Positions 32,001 through 46,190 of a stretch of DNA of 64,000 bases are shown piece after piece (the stretch's first letter is position 1; the number at the start of each line of letters is the position of its first letter). Position numbers and translations under genes: made by a program. The DNA comes from Siphonodentalium dalli. Lineage: Eukaryota; Mollusca; Scaphopoda; Gadilida; Siphonodentaliidae. Location: contig CP136064.1 of NCBI GenBank assembly GCA_032622095.1, forward strand, positions 3,716,280-3,780,279. Reading direction: 5' to 3'. The notes under the pieces are model-generated. The model had not been told where the DNA came from, searched no databases, and saw nothing but the letters and a program-made list of their open reading frames with translations.

Positions 32001-35000
32001 GGGCGGGCTGTAGCATGTTCCACGGTATAAACCGTTTAAGTAACTGGCAGACTGTAACCATTAACGGAGAGAGTGGTAGGTGGGCGCCAAGCGCCCGGGA
32101 TGGTCGAAAAGATCGAATGATCTTCTCCTGCACCCCACAATTTGTTGTTGTGAGGATATCTGAACATAGAAAATCGTCATGTCTGAACCCGGCAAAAGTT
32201 GAAATGAATTGAATGAATGTTGTATGGGGATGAGCCCACGAGCTTTAATATGGGGTATGGGAGAGTTCCTAGGTGTCCCTTTAACTGTCAGGCCGTTGTA
32301 TTTTATATGGTTCAACACCGTTTAATTAATATCAAGACCGTAACACCAATTATTTGCTCTTAATTTGCTAATTTACCGTAGCATTTACAACTATAATTAT
32401 ATACAAATCTAAAACATTGTCTCTGTTTATACAATAAACAATATAGAAGAAGCAATAATTTGATTTAAATGTCACAATTTTGAACGCAAGATGTCGCAAT
32501 ATTAAGCGCAAAATATTGAGATATTAAGCGCAAATGTTGCAATAATATGACAAGCGATAACCCAACTCTTGGAATAATTACTCGTGTCTAAGAGATATAG
32601 ATTCACTCCGGCTTTGAACATTGAACCACCAACAACTCTGTTCATCTGCTACCGTGCAACACCGACAGTATACGTTATTGCAAAATAAAAGTGTAAAACC
32701 TCTGGACTCTTCTTTGTTCCCATTTTCACACTGGACACTAGTGCCTTTTTTGGAATAGGAATAATAGGAAATTCGATAAAAATAGCTGTCACCACATGTA
32801 TCTACAATGTGGATTATGCCATGAATCTCTACTCAGGCTAACGCCCATTACAGATCATATTCCACCAATACAAAACCTGGGAACTTTTTGAAGATTTGAC
32901 AGGGAACCTTATAAAGTCGAAAATATAACGAGGGGAATATATATCTTTTCCATAATGAACTTCGTTGTGTGAAGTTCCCGACTCGAAATGGTATGCTTTG
33001 TCAGCCGATATCACAATAAACATTTATTTAATTACCCAGGATAAATTATATGTAAGCGACACAAAGAAAAATCGCCCATAAAGTCACTTATATCGAGAAA
33101 CTTCGTGTTGGGACCTTCACCTACAGTGAAATACATTATTAAGGAAAAGATACTAACAAAGAAATATATTACACTGTTAAATATAGCGATCCGTTTGGGT
33201 TCTGTAGAATACCAAACTGTGTCATACAATGGTATTATACAGTCTTGACTTTCAAAGCTTTTGATATCATCTCGATACGAATTGATGTCCGAAGCTGATT
33301 ATGTGTGTGGCGATCACGTGTGTCGGGTGCAAATGATCAAATTGAAGTGAACAAAATGGCCGCATATCGACTCGTCGTCACCTATCGTTTTACAGTACCT
33401 TATAACAACTGAGACACATGACACAACATTCATTGGCAACTTTTATTTGAAGCAGTATTCGGCCTTGACTTACAGGTACTTGACAACCTGATGTTCCGGC
33501 GAAGCCGTCAAAATTGAAATGATAAATAGTTTTTACTTTGGCCAAATTTGGCGAAATTGTATTAAACAATTACGTCTTGTACTGTAAATGTTTTGGAATA
33601 ATGTGAACACTGTTTTATTTTGGGTCTGAATGTGAACCGGAGACGCTGTTAAACTACAAAACCCGGTCGATGTTGATATTTTAGAGTTGTTAACTCGACT
33701 GTCACTGTTCACAATTGCTGTTACACTTGGTACTGACGCGATAATAATTCCACAAAGCTTTGATGTCAACATATACACTGAGAAAGTTTAGTCGGAATTG
33801 GATTGTCGATATACTCTTCATCTGAATTAATCATCGCGAACTGACGTGTGGACACAGATCAGTCACTCATCTACATCATATTCATCTATTTTCATCGAAC
33901 CAGACTTTCAGAAACACAGTTTAACCCTTTACCCAACAAACCGGCCAAAACCGGCCAAAATAAAGCTTCAACAGGCTAAAATATCTTGGGTCTGTCTCAA
34001 TAAAACCATACAAATATGGATATCATTGGAACCGGCTCATTGACCACATTGTGATGGTTACAGTTATGCCCTGTGCCAATGCATTCTCTTATATATGCGA
34101 GTCGACCATAGGTCGCCTCGCATATATAAGAGAATGCATTGGCCTAAAAAAAATCTTTTTTTAACACTTTTTACCATTTTTTCTTACATTCTTTAACAAT
34201 TTTATAATTTTTAATGTGTTAAGCCAATGCATTCTCTTATATATGCGAGGCGACCTATGGTCGACTCGCATATATAAGAGAATGCATTGGCACAGGGCCG
34301 TTCTGTTGGGTAAAGGGTTAAGTAAAGATGTTAGTGGCGAGTTGAGAACTTTGTCGCAAAATCAGCGTCCAGTTACGGAGTCAGCTGAACATTGTTTTGA
34401 ACGGAGTCTGCAACGAACTGATAGGCCTGTTGATTCATAGTTTTGCGATGTATGCATGGACTGGCTGTAAGGTTGTATTATAGGCCGTTAATGACGGACC
34501 ACGGGCGAGTGGCATCACCGCGATTGACATTTTCCTTATACGACATTGCTTTATAAATGTATGACATTCTTATGTCTCATCCTAATGGCACTTCGGGCGC
34601 TCGCCAAAAGCGCCAAAATGGGCGACATTAGTTTCACGCCAAAATTTAGAATCAAAATGTCATGCTAATGTGCTCGCCAAAAGATACAAAAACATGCGAT
34701 ATTATGTCGCTTTTGTTGCACAACTAATATCGCATGGTCTGTTGCTTTCGGTAGGCATACGTGCCAATAGCGGCCTCTCTCTCTCAGCTGTATACATGGA
34801 CCTATGGAACATGCTGTTAACTGATTTAGTGTTTCAATCGAACTATCTGTGACTGTTGCTGAGTATACCGTTGTCATATATTTGCATGTATCCTGGTGTG
34901 ATGTGCACCCACTAGTATGAATCAAGAAATGAAGTGCACATGTCACATGTGAGTGACTGGACAATTTGAGACCAAAACAAGTATACAAATTAACATGTTT

Positions 35001-38000
35001 TACTTTTACATACATTTGAGTGATACCGGTAAATGTGTTCGTTAGTTCTTCTGTCTTGAAATTGGAAGGCCAATTCGTATGATTCACATTGGTCGAATTA
35101 CTATTACTCGTACTTGAAACGATCGCATGAAATAACAGAATAGTACCGGTCTAATGAGAATATGAATGCGATATTATCCGCACAACTCTGTTTGTGTGAG
35201 CTCAGCGTTTGTTGATATACCGGTACAGCACATATAGAGTGTACGATAAGTAAAACACTCAACACCGTGGCAATATGTTTGGGAGAGTGATTCGCGGTGA
35301 CCTATTCAACCCCAAGATCTGTTTATTTTCATTAATTTTTTTTATTGAATAGCATACGACACTTCAAGGGCGAGAGGGGAAACTATCTCACTGTCACATG
35401 CGCACAGCCTTACACTTATGCCCTGTGCCAATGCATTCTCTTATATATGCGAGTCTCGCATATATAAGAGAATGCATTGGCCTAAAATAAATCTTTTTTT
35501 TAACACTTTTTACCATTTTTTCTTACATTCTTTAACTATTTTATAATTTTTAATTTGTTAAGCCGATGTAATCTCTTATATATGCGAGGCGACCTATGGT
35601 CGACTCGCATATATAAGAGAATGCATTGGCACAGGGCCGTTCTGTTGGGTAAAGGGTTAAGTAAAGATGTTAGTGGCGAGTTGAGAACTTTGTCGCAAAA
35701 TCAGCGTCCAGTTACGGAGTATGCAACGAACTGATAGGCCTGTTGATTCATAGTTTTGCGATGTATGCATGGACTGGTTGTAAGGTTGTAGTATATGCCG
35801 TTAACCCTTTACCCAACAGAAGGGCCCTGTGCCAATGCATTCTCTTATATATGCGAGTCGACCATAGGTCGCCTCGCATATATAAGAGAATGCATTGGCT
35901 TAACACATTAAAAATTATAAAAATTGTTAAAGAATGTAAGAAAAAATGGTAAAAAGTGTTAAAAAAAGTTTTTTTTTTTAGGCCAATGCATTCTCTTATA
36001 TATGCGAGGCGACCTATGGTCGACTCGCATATATAAGAGAATGCATTGGCACAGGGCATAACTGTAACTATCACAATGTGGTCAAGGAGCCGGTTCCAAT
36101 GATATCCATATGTGTATGGTTCTATTGAGACAGACCGAAGATATTTTAGGCTGTTGAAGCTTTATTTGGCCGGTTTTGGCCGGTTTGTTGGGTAAAGGGT
36201 TAATGACGGACCACGGGCGAGTGGCATCACCGCGATTGACATTTTCCTTATACGACATTGCTTTATAAATGTATGACATTCTTATGTCTCATCCTAATGG
36301 CACTTCGGGCGCTCGCCAAAAGCGCCAAAATGGGCGACATTAGTTTCACGCCAAAATTTAGTATCAAAATGTCATGCTAATGTGCTCGCCAAAAGATACA
36401 AAACATGCGATATTATGTCGCTTTTGTTGCACAACTAATATCGCATGTTCTGTTGCTTTCGGTAGGCATACGCGCCAGTAGCGGCCTTAGTAAGTGGCTG
36501 GACTTGTATTCCACTGACCATACATTCTATATTCTATAAGCAGTTGATTAATTAGATAATGTTCAGCTGTATACATGGAGCCATGGAACATGCTGTTAAC
36601 TGATTTAGTCTTTCAATCGAACTATCTGTGACTGTTGCTGAGTATACCGTGTCATATATTTGCATGTATCCTGGTGTGATGTACACCCACTAGTATGAAT
36701 CAAGAAATGAAGTGCACATGTCACATGTGAGTGACTGGACAATTTGAGACCAAAACAAGTATACAAATTAACATGTTTTACTTTTACATACATTTGAGTG
36801 ATACCGGTAAATGTGTTCGTTAGTTCTTCTGTCTTGAAATTGGACGGCCAATTCGTATGATTCACATTGGTCGAATTACTATTGATCGTACTTGAAACGC
36901 TCGCATGAAATATGCAAACAACATTGTGTTAGTTTTAATTAACCAAAGTTCATTAGTTGGGTCTTCCCATTTTAATCCAGGTGCAGGGAACATGTCAGGG
37001 AAATCCTGATCCAAACCTGTTTAAGATGTCTGATTTATGTTTACCAATTAGCGTCAATGCATACAAACCAAATATCACAAACATCTATGCGATAAATCCC
37101 AAGGTAAAATCTCAAAGTATAATCACAAAGGTTTGCGTGTTATCGCAAAGATGTTTGTGATTTATTGCAAAGTTGTTTTGTGATTTATCGTAAAGATTTG
37201 CTCCCCTTATTCCACATGCATGCTGGTTGTGAAAGACCGATCGGTACAATTTAGCCCGACCGTGCTATTATAGATCGATTGGTAGTTCACCCAGACCTGC
37301 TAAAGATGTCTGATGTATGTTTACACGGTTCAAGTTCATTAGTGCTAACGCATAAAAATATATCTGCGAAAATCACAAACGATTACGATTAATTGCAAAC
37401 CTTTGAAATAAATTGAAATCCTTTGCACTAAATCGCATATATTTATCACAAAGTAGTTTGAGATTCGCAAAGTTTTGCGATATTTATCGCAATGTAGGTT
37501 TTTATTTATCGGGCTATTATAGATCGATTGATTTGTGATTTGTTCACCAAGACCTGTTTAATATGTTTGATTTATTATGTTTACTTTAATATTATTACAC
37601 ACAAATTAAGAAATTTGGCCGATTATTTTAGACATTCAAACAAATTGTACTCCACGTTCAGGGACAGGTCGGGGAATTCCTGAAATCGAGGTATTAAACC
37701 TTGAATTAAGTACAAAAACACGATCAAGGTTCTATACTAATAAAAGTAATATAATTTGGATTAATTTATTTTGCACTATGCAAGGGAGTCCATGTAACTG
37801 ATAACGTGATCTCAATGGACCTTAATTCGATCTTTAAACGCCATGACATTATTTGGAATCTAACATTCCACATTGTTAAATTTGCTGTCGGACATTTTTT
37901 TCTCGAGTGCTTGGTACATGGGCATGTTCTACACATAGTACCTATATATTTGGTACTCTGGAGTACCAAATTGTTAGTATTCTTCTGAAGTACCAAATAT

Positions 38001-41000
38001 TGTTCGTACTCTGGAGTACCAAATTGTTAGTATTCTGAAGTACCAAATATTGGTGTTACCTAAATCTTTGGTACTCCCGAGTACACAAGCAGCTACTTCA
38101 GAGTAACAGGCTTGATGTTGGTACTCTGGTGTACCAAGATATGTGACATAACTACCCATGCCCCATTATATTAACATAACTACCCATGCCCCATTATATT
38201 AACATAACTACCCATGCCCCATTATATTAACATAACTACCCATGCCCCATTATATTAACATAACTACCCATGCCCCATTATATTAACATAACTACCCATG
38301 CCCCATTATATTAACATAACTACCCATGCCCAATTATATTAACATAACTACCCATGCCCCATTATATTAACATAACTACCCATGCCCCATTATATTAACA
38401 TAACTACCCATGCCCCATTATATTCACATAACTTGATTCAAGGACATATAACACTCCGTGTATATTATATAACTGTCCCAATAGGTAGAACCCCAAACTC
38501 GAATATCCGTGTTCGGTTCCTTAAGGAAACCTCACACATCTTACTCACAGCGAAGACCTACACACATTGAAGACGGCTCCCAAATATGGTCATGGGAAAT
38601 GACCATAACAGCGGGACCAATCCCGATGTGTATTACCAAACACCTCATTATGTATTCACCCAAATGGTATATAAGTAAATACAATTCCCCAAGAGATCAT
38701 GCTTGTCCTATTCCACTTCCGAGCCTCTAATGCGTAGAGGCTCGACTACTCGTATTCTAATACTAGGGTCATCGATTGTCACATTTGTATACACTGCTTG
38801 TATATTATTCACGACGTATTAAAGACTTGTACATATATCTATATGTCCATTTCCTCACAAATATTTGGTACTTCAGGGTACAAACAATTTCGATCTTTAC
38901 GGGCGTTAGCCAGAGTAGAGATCAATGGTCACCACGTGTCTCTTGACATTGTCGTGTCTAAAGATTTTCTAAAAAATTTCTTTTAAACGGACATGGTTCA
39001 TTTAAGCTTCTAAATTTTGTCTACGTAATTTGGAATGAGGTATAAGATAGGTTGAAATATACTCGAAACATTGAAATACCGGCTCCGTATGCTCTGAAAT
39101 ACTTTTCATCGTCACAACCATTTTCCAGCTGTTTTAATTGTTTTCACACGAAACAAACGCTCTTTATTTCAACCATGTCCGAAATAGACTAACACGGAAC
39201 GCTCTTTTTCGCTCCATGTCGCGCAAATCGCTTTTGTTTTTATTTGGAACCAAACTATCGTGTTCAATGTTGTATTGTTCGTGACTTCAGTGCGTCTCTC
39301 TGTGACATATAAAGCTCATATGAAGGTAGTTCATGTATTTATCGACCTACTGCGATACCGGGAACATTCAAAAGCGAATATTATAAGGTGTGTTTTGGAG
39401 AACAAACGACCAAGTGTCTTTAACAAATCTAGATGGTTCAAACTTACTCAACGTCAATTCCGACTAATTTGCTTGGATCCAATTGAATCTGAAAATTTAA
39501 GTTCTCAGTATAATTGTCTTTAAAGTGTAAACGACAACAATCTTGAACAAGACTTGTACAAAACAGATTCCTTGCAATGTATACGTGATGGCAGCGGTCT
39601 AATTAGAATAGTTTGTGGACAGAACTCTCCCTTGCAATTTGGTGAAGATGTGTAAGACGTTTTTCATATGAGGCGCATCCCTTTTGAAATAATGATCACC
39701 ACAAGGCCCACATAACTTCTCAACTTTAAAGGAGTGCTGTACACTAACTCTAACCATCTCATTTTATACTCAACAGAATACACGTAAGACATTAATGCCT
39801 TCGAGCCATGTATGAGTGCAAAAATATACTCGTGTGTTCTACGAACGATGTAAAAGACATGATAATTACACGTGAAATGAAATTATGACTCATTAATTCA
39901 ATTTTTTTAAAACTTCCATGTATTTTACATTGATCATAGAGCACACGAGACTATTTTGTACTCACACATGGCTCAAATTAATTCATTTGTTGTATATATT
40001 CTGTTGAGTATAAGATGAGATAAGATGATCCCACAAATGACCCGATTTAGGGTACATTACCCCTTTAATCTATCTCCATAGAAACTTTGATATATTTATG
40101 CATTGTAATTATTTGTCCTGAAATAGGAGCATAAATATACAAGTGTTCAAATAAAGATCCCGAACATCTGCGTGCGCCTAGTTGTGTCGAAAAATACAGC
40201 GCTGCCTTTCATTCTACCATAATGCGTTGCGCGACGTTCGAATGTAAACAATAGCATTGAGTTTTCATTTACACTTGGAGATACATCATATACGGTCAAC
40301 CTATTGTCTTGGTTATCCATCTATATTTTGATTGGTTTTCACCAAAGATATATAATAATATCTTAGAACAGAAATATAGTTTAGGCGTCGAATATTATGT
40401 TTGTCTTGCGATTAATTTTGTAATATACTATTCTGTTCTGCAGTATTCTCTACACCATCCATATTGGTCTTCCAACACTAACTGATTGGTGACAAAGTTT
40501 CCTTCTAGGATGTAATAATTCAACTATGGCCATTTCAGAGAAGTGCATGGCCGCGGGGAAAACTGTTGGGAGGGACTAGTAAGCTCAATGGCATGGCGTA
40601 CGTCCGTGGTAGTCGTCATGATTATGACAGCTGGGCGACCAATGGATGCGATGGGTGGAGCTACAAAGACGTTCTTCCTTATTTTTTGAAATCGGAAGAT
40701 ATTGACGACATCGAATACACGAAACGGGGTAAGTAGTTTAAATAATATTGACAATGTTAGTGAAGCTATGTGTACTATATACTATAAAGTTATTATATAA
40801 TGTTGTGTACAGTATGTGTTTTCTTGTACGAGTCCAGGTTGTGTGAAAACTTATAATGGACGAGCCACGCAACCTGGACGAGTACAAGAAAATCTCATAC
40901 TGAACACAACATTGTATAAAGACATTTTTATTATTCATAAGTATGTTTATTCAAAATTTGGTAATGCAACTTACAAACTCTTGTTTTTTTGGAAAACGTT

Positions 41001-44000
41001 TACTTTTCAATTGTGAAAAGTTGATAAGACGGTGTGATTTTGGTTCCTCTGATAACCGGACAAGTTTCAATTCTGTGAAAGCCGGCTTAATCATTGACAA
41101 TTTTCACTAAATTCGACAGTAGAGATTCATGCCAGGTAGCCACGGCATGATCTGAGGTCGGCTGTAACCTGACTTCATTCGACTCAGTGCTGATGTTGAA
41201 ATTGACAGTGCTGTGACTATCAAAACACTGGCACATTTACTGACACAGGATACAGGTACAATTAATGCTTCGATGGCAACCAATAGTGACAATAATAACA
41301 ACGAGCAGCTATTACTATTATAATGTTGAGAATGACCTGTTGTTCAATCCAGTTGACAGTTTTCTGATTGTTTCAAATCAGATGCATGTACATTTACAAG
41401 AGAGGATATACATGTACTGTACGTACCAGTGTAATTCACAAGAGCTTCAATGTCAACAACAACACCGTAAACAATGAACCTACGCCGCGCAGTGACGGAT
41501 GATAACATATCTACAATTCCAACTTACAAGTACAACTTTACAATTACACGGACCAATTCATCCGGTGTTCATAAATTTTCATTGAAACGTGTGGATATGA
41601 GACATTGTCATCATTCGCCATGTTATCCTCAAGTTATTACGATAATTTACCGGGAGTGCACTATCTTTGGCCGACTCACTGATATTGATATACTAAGTGT
41701 CGTGATACCAGTGAATTATTATACTCTATACACCCATCGGTAAGCCCGGGGACCAGTGATACCAGTATACAGTTTGATGCATCATGCTGTAAAGTGTCGT
41801 GTCATCGAAAAATGTGCGACTACATGAGAACATTGTCGCCATGTCATCGCGCACAGTCATCATGGGATCTAAAGGAGAACATTGTCGCCATGTCATCGCG
41901 CACAGTCATCATGGGACTACAGGAGAACATTGTCGCCATGTCATCGCGCACAGTCATCATGGGATCTAAAGGAGAACATTGTCGCCATGTCATCGCGCAC
42001 AGTCACGTGCGACTACAGGAGAACATTGTCGCCATGTCATCGCGCACAGTCACGTGCGACCACAGGAGAACATTGTCGCCATGTCATCGCGCACAGTCAC
42101 GTGCGACTACAGGGGAACATTGTCGCCATGTCATCGCGCACAGTCATCATGGGACTACAGGAGAACATTGTCGCCATGTCATCGCGCACAGTCATCATGG
42201 GATCTACATGAGAACATTGTCGCCATGTCATCGCGCACAGTCATCATACAGGAGAACATTGTCGCCATGTCATCGCGCACAGTCATCATACAGGAGAACA
42301 TTGTCGCCATGTCATCGGGCACAGTCATCATGGGATCTACAGGAGAACATTGTCGCCATGTCATCGCGCACAGTCATCATACAGGAGAACATTGTCGCCA
42401 TGTCATCGGGCACAGTCATCATGGGATATACAGGAGAACATTGTCGCCATGTCATCGCGCGCAGTCATCGTGGAATCTGCTGTTGTCTTGAATTTTTCAA
42501 TCCCAACTAGCTGTTACTGATAGGTAGTACCAGTCAAACGAATTGGTATATTAATCTTCTGTCAATTTAATTGTCCCTCAAGTATTCCACTAAATAACAT
42601 TAATTATAGTCTTGACTGATTATTTTCCCCAACGCAAACGTGTGTTATGCATTATGGTGCTTATCAAGCAAGAGTGTTTACACGATATCAATAACCCGGA
42701 ATACATCTTTAAGTATATGCTATATACATGTTATTCCAGACTTGAACGCGAAGCGGAAATTAAAGAAACACAAACTTTATTTAGGGCACACTAGACTAAG
42801 TGTATACGTGATGTGGTTGCCTTGTTCCGTTTCAGAGGAATAAAACAAGGTAACCGAGAATGGCGGTGGATTCAGGGAGGATATATATACGGTCAACCTA
42901 AGTTGGCTTTATATAATGCTAAGACGTGAAGCTAATTAGTTAATGTTGACATATATAACACGCTCTACCGGTGCATTTATTTGTAAAGGAGTACGTTGAT
43001 AATATGTGATTCGTTATACTCTTTTTAAAGTTATGTCTATATTTACAATCTTTAATTTTGTTATCTAAGGGGTTCCAAATGTTCGGAAAATAGTTTTTTT
43101 GGAGAGCTGCCGAAAAACAAGTTCTTGGCTTTTTCAACCTTATGGTATTAGTTCTTCTGGACTTAACATTGTTGGCATACTCATAAGAATTTGCGAAAGA
43201 TTTAGGCAGAATGTTTTGTGTCCAGTCATGCATAAATAAAGAAACATTTACGAAGTGCAAATCTTTGCGCTCTTGTTTGAAAAGGGGTTCGGTATGGAAT
43301 CTGTATTTAGCATTACACATAATTCGGATTGCTTTTTTCTGTAGAGTAGTGATTGTACCAATTTGACTGGCAATTCCCCATACCTGTATACCATACGTTA
43401 AATGACTGTGCACAAGTGAATAATAAAGTATTTTTCTCGATTTCTCAGGCAAAAAGCGTTTAACTTTGTTCAGTAGATAGAGCGATTGAGCTTGTTACGA
43501 AGTGATGAAATATGATATTTAAAAGTTAGATTTTCATCAATAGTGATACCTAGAAATTTGATCGATGTCTCCTGCATGTTGTTACCAAATCTGATTTAAC
43601 CATCGCCATTCAAAAGTATCTCCATGTATTATCATTGTTTTTTGGGTGGATTAGCATAAATTTACTTTTGGAAGGGTTTATTGACAGTTTATTACAACAG
43701 CACCAGTTAAAGCAATTTGACAGTTCAGCACTTGTCAGTCCCCGCATTCTATCACCGTTGTGGTCGGATGCATAAAGAGTGGTGTCACGAGCAAAAGACA
43801 GCAATCGTAGCGATGTACAATTAGGCATTTCGTTAACTTAAATTAGAAAAAGTGACGGCCGAGAACAGAACTTTGTGGGACACCACATGTAATGTTGTTC
43901 AAATAAGATCTTTTCCCTAGAAAGTCTACATACTGGTTTATCTCAGTTAGGTAGCTCCTAAACCACTGATGTGATATTCCTCTTATTCCGTAGTGTCCTA

Positions 44001-46128
44001 ATTTTTTCAATAATATAATATGGTTTATGGTGTCAAGTGCCTTAGAGAGATCTAGAAAAAATGCTAGTGTTGAGTCCGTAGTTGGCTTATTATTATTTTC
44101 GGCTATATGGTTAAGGAGATGCGCCAATGGGTGTACTGTTGAATGATTCTTTCTAAACCCAAATTGATTTTCGTGTAAGATGTGATGTTTAGAGAGAAAT
44201 GAGAATATTCGTTTTTGCATTAATTTTTTTAAATGTTTTGAAAATACGGGAAGAATACTGATTGGCCTGTAATTTTTTATTTTTATTTCATCGCGGGAAT
44301 TACTTTTATGAAGTGGAACAACTTTTGCGATTTTCATTTTTTCTGGGAAAAATCTGTGTTTAAAAGACAAGTTGAATATATAAGTTAACACAACCGCGGT
44401 TTCATTGATTGTCTTCTTCATTAATTTTGATGATATACTTTCGACATCGGTACTGATTTTGCTGAGAATACTATTGGAGACGTTGATCACTTCATTGTTG
44501 TCAGTCGGAAATATATAAAATGTTTTTGGATTGGTACTACCCAAGTAGTCGGTAAATGCTTTATTATAATTAATTTGGACTTCATCGCTCGTTTTTGTCC
44601 TATCTGAGAAAAGTAATCATTGAAGGTCTTAGCATTTTTCTGTTGGTTGTGAAATAATATTATCCCCGTGCACAATGTGTTTTGGTAATTGAGGAATAGT
44701 GATTGGCAGCTTGAGCGCGTTTTTCAAAATAGCCAAAGTTTGTCTCATGTTGAATTTATTTACATTCAGGGTTTTCTCGTAATAAGACTGTTTGCTCTTT
44801 CTTTTGAGTCGGTTATAAATTTGACAGTACAATTTGTATTTTCCTGTATTGACTTCCGATGGATCCTTAAGTTTTTTAACGTATAGTTTATTTTTTGTAA
44901 CCGAAGAATTGATTAGGCCCTTTGTCATCCGTGGTTCTCTTCTGATATATATTTTTTGGAATCTTGGAATCTACCACCTGGAAGGCTTCATTAAAAGCCC
45001 ATACATAGATAGATAAGAAATTGTCATAGGCTTGATTCGGTGAAGTGCAATTATATACGGATTGAAAGTCTTGCTGCTGTAAAATACTTTTGAATTTTTC
45101 AATATTTTGTTGGCTCATTATTCTTCTGGCATTATCTGTTTGATTCTCAGGCGTGTAGTTCGTGATAATATATTCTGAATAAAATGTTGCAAAATGATCG
45201 GACACTTCAGAAAGAACAACCCCCGTAATGGCATTAGTTACAAGTTTATTGCTGTATATATGATCAATGAGCGTTGCCGAATGATCGGTTACTCGTGTCG
45301 GTCGCGTTATTTGTGGTAAGAATCCATTTTCAAAAATTATATCGATAAAATTGCTCGTTTTGGTGTGAGACTGAACATTCAAAAAATCAATATTGAAATC
45401 GCCCAATAAATATGCCTTAGGGTCGGTGTCATTTAGATGTTTTACAATTAATGTAATTTCTTACAAAAACCGTCTATGTCTGCACGTGGTGCAGTGTCGG
45501 GTCTATAAATAGAACCGACAATGAACGGTTTTGATTTCCGTCCAGCATCTAATTCCACAAATAGGGTCTCAATAACATGTGGGTCATGTACCACAACAAG
45601 GTAATTTAGTCGAAGCAGATTCCAATCTTGTGCTTGTATGTTGATTGATTCGATGTGTGGATATATATGTACTTATGCTATACTGCAGTTATTTATCTGA
45701 TGACAGTTGGGACAGGCAAATTATGGTATTTTACATACAGGGGCGTTTTTCAAACAGGGGCGGGGTATTGGTTGTATATCCATTTTTTATCATGCAGACT
45801 GGTCCTATAATTATTGGAGAAATCATGGGTGGGGACTTTCACTTGGCAGTATTAGATAGGGGTCATGATTATGTTTCCTTGTAAAGGCATATTCCCAATT
45901 ATTGGGATGTCATGGGTTAGGGCTTTCACTTGGGCAGTTGGGGGGGGGGGCAATTAAGTTTTTGCATTGGGTAGTATATATATGATACGTAGTGTTTCTT
46001 GTGTATAGAATATATGTTTTAAACAAATCACAACATGGTAGAAAACATGCCCTTATTCAATTAAGTCACACACACACACACACACAAACGCACACCCTCA
46101 CACACCCTCCCTCACACACACACACCCT

Positions 46129-46190
<62 letters not shown>

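Larger units (their letters stand above)
34073..36905 (+). repeat. Tandem segmental duplication of about 1.1 kb in GMC intron 2
   Basis: 34073-35112 and 35413-36905 align throughout, from the right part of the MITE through AAAGATGTTAGTGGCGAGTT, CATCACCGCGATTGACATTT, AAAGCGCCAAAATGGGCGAC and CACATGTGAGTGACTGGACA to the CATTGGTCGAATTACTATT region. The second copy is longer because it has gained a MITE (35805-36199) and a short insert near 36490-36560. Frames at 34665-35087 and 36605-36865 (minus) are not supported as genes. Confidence 0.9.

Noticed and set aside
34665-36865. Duplicated minus-strand ORF of up to 140 aa
   Set aside because: Present in both duplication copies but truncated in the second, with no domain and lying in a GMC intron; the shared frame follows from recent duplication.
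41805-42475. Repeat-spacer array resembling CRISPR
   Set aside because: The linkers are few, short and themselves repeated (TCATGGGATCTACAG and similar), so they are part of a variable minisatellite unit.
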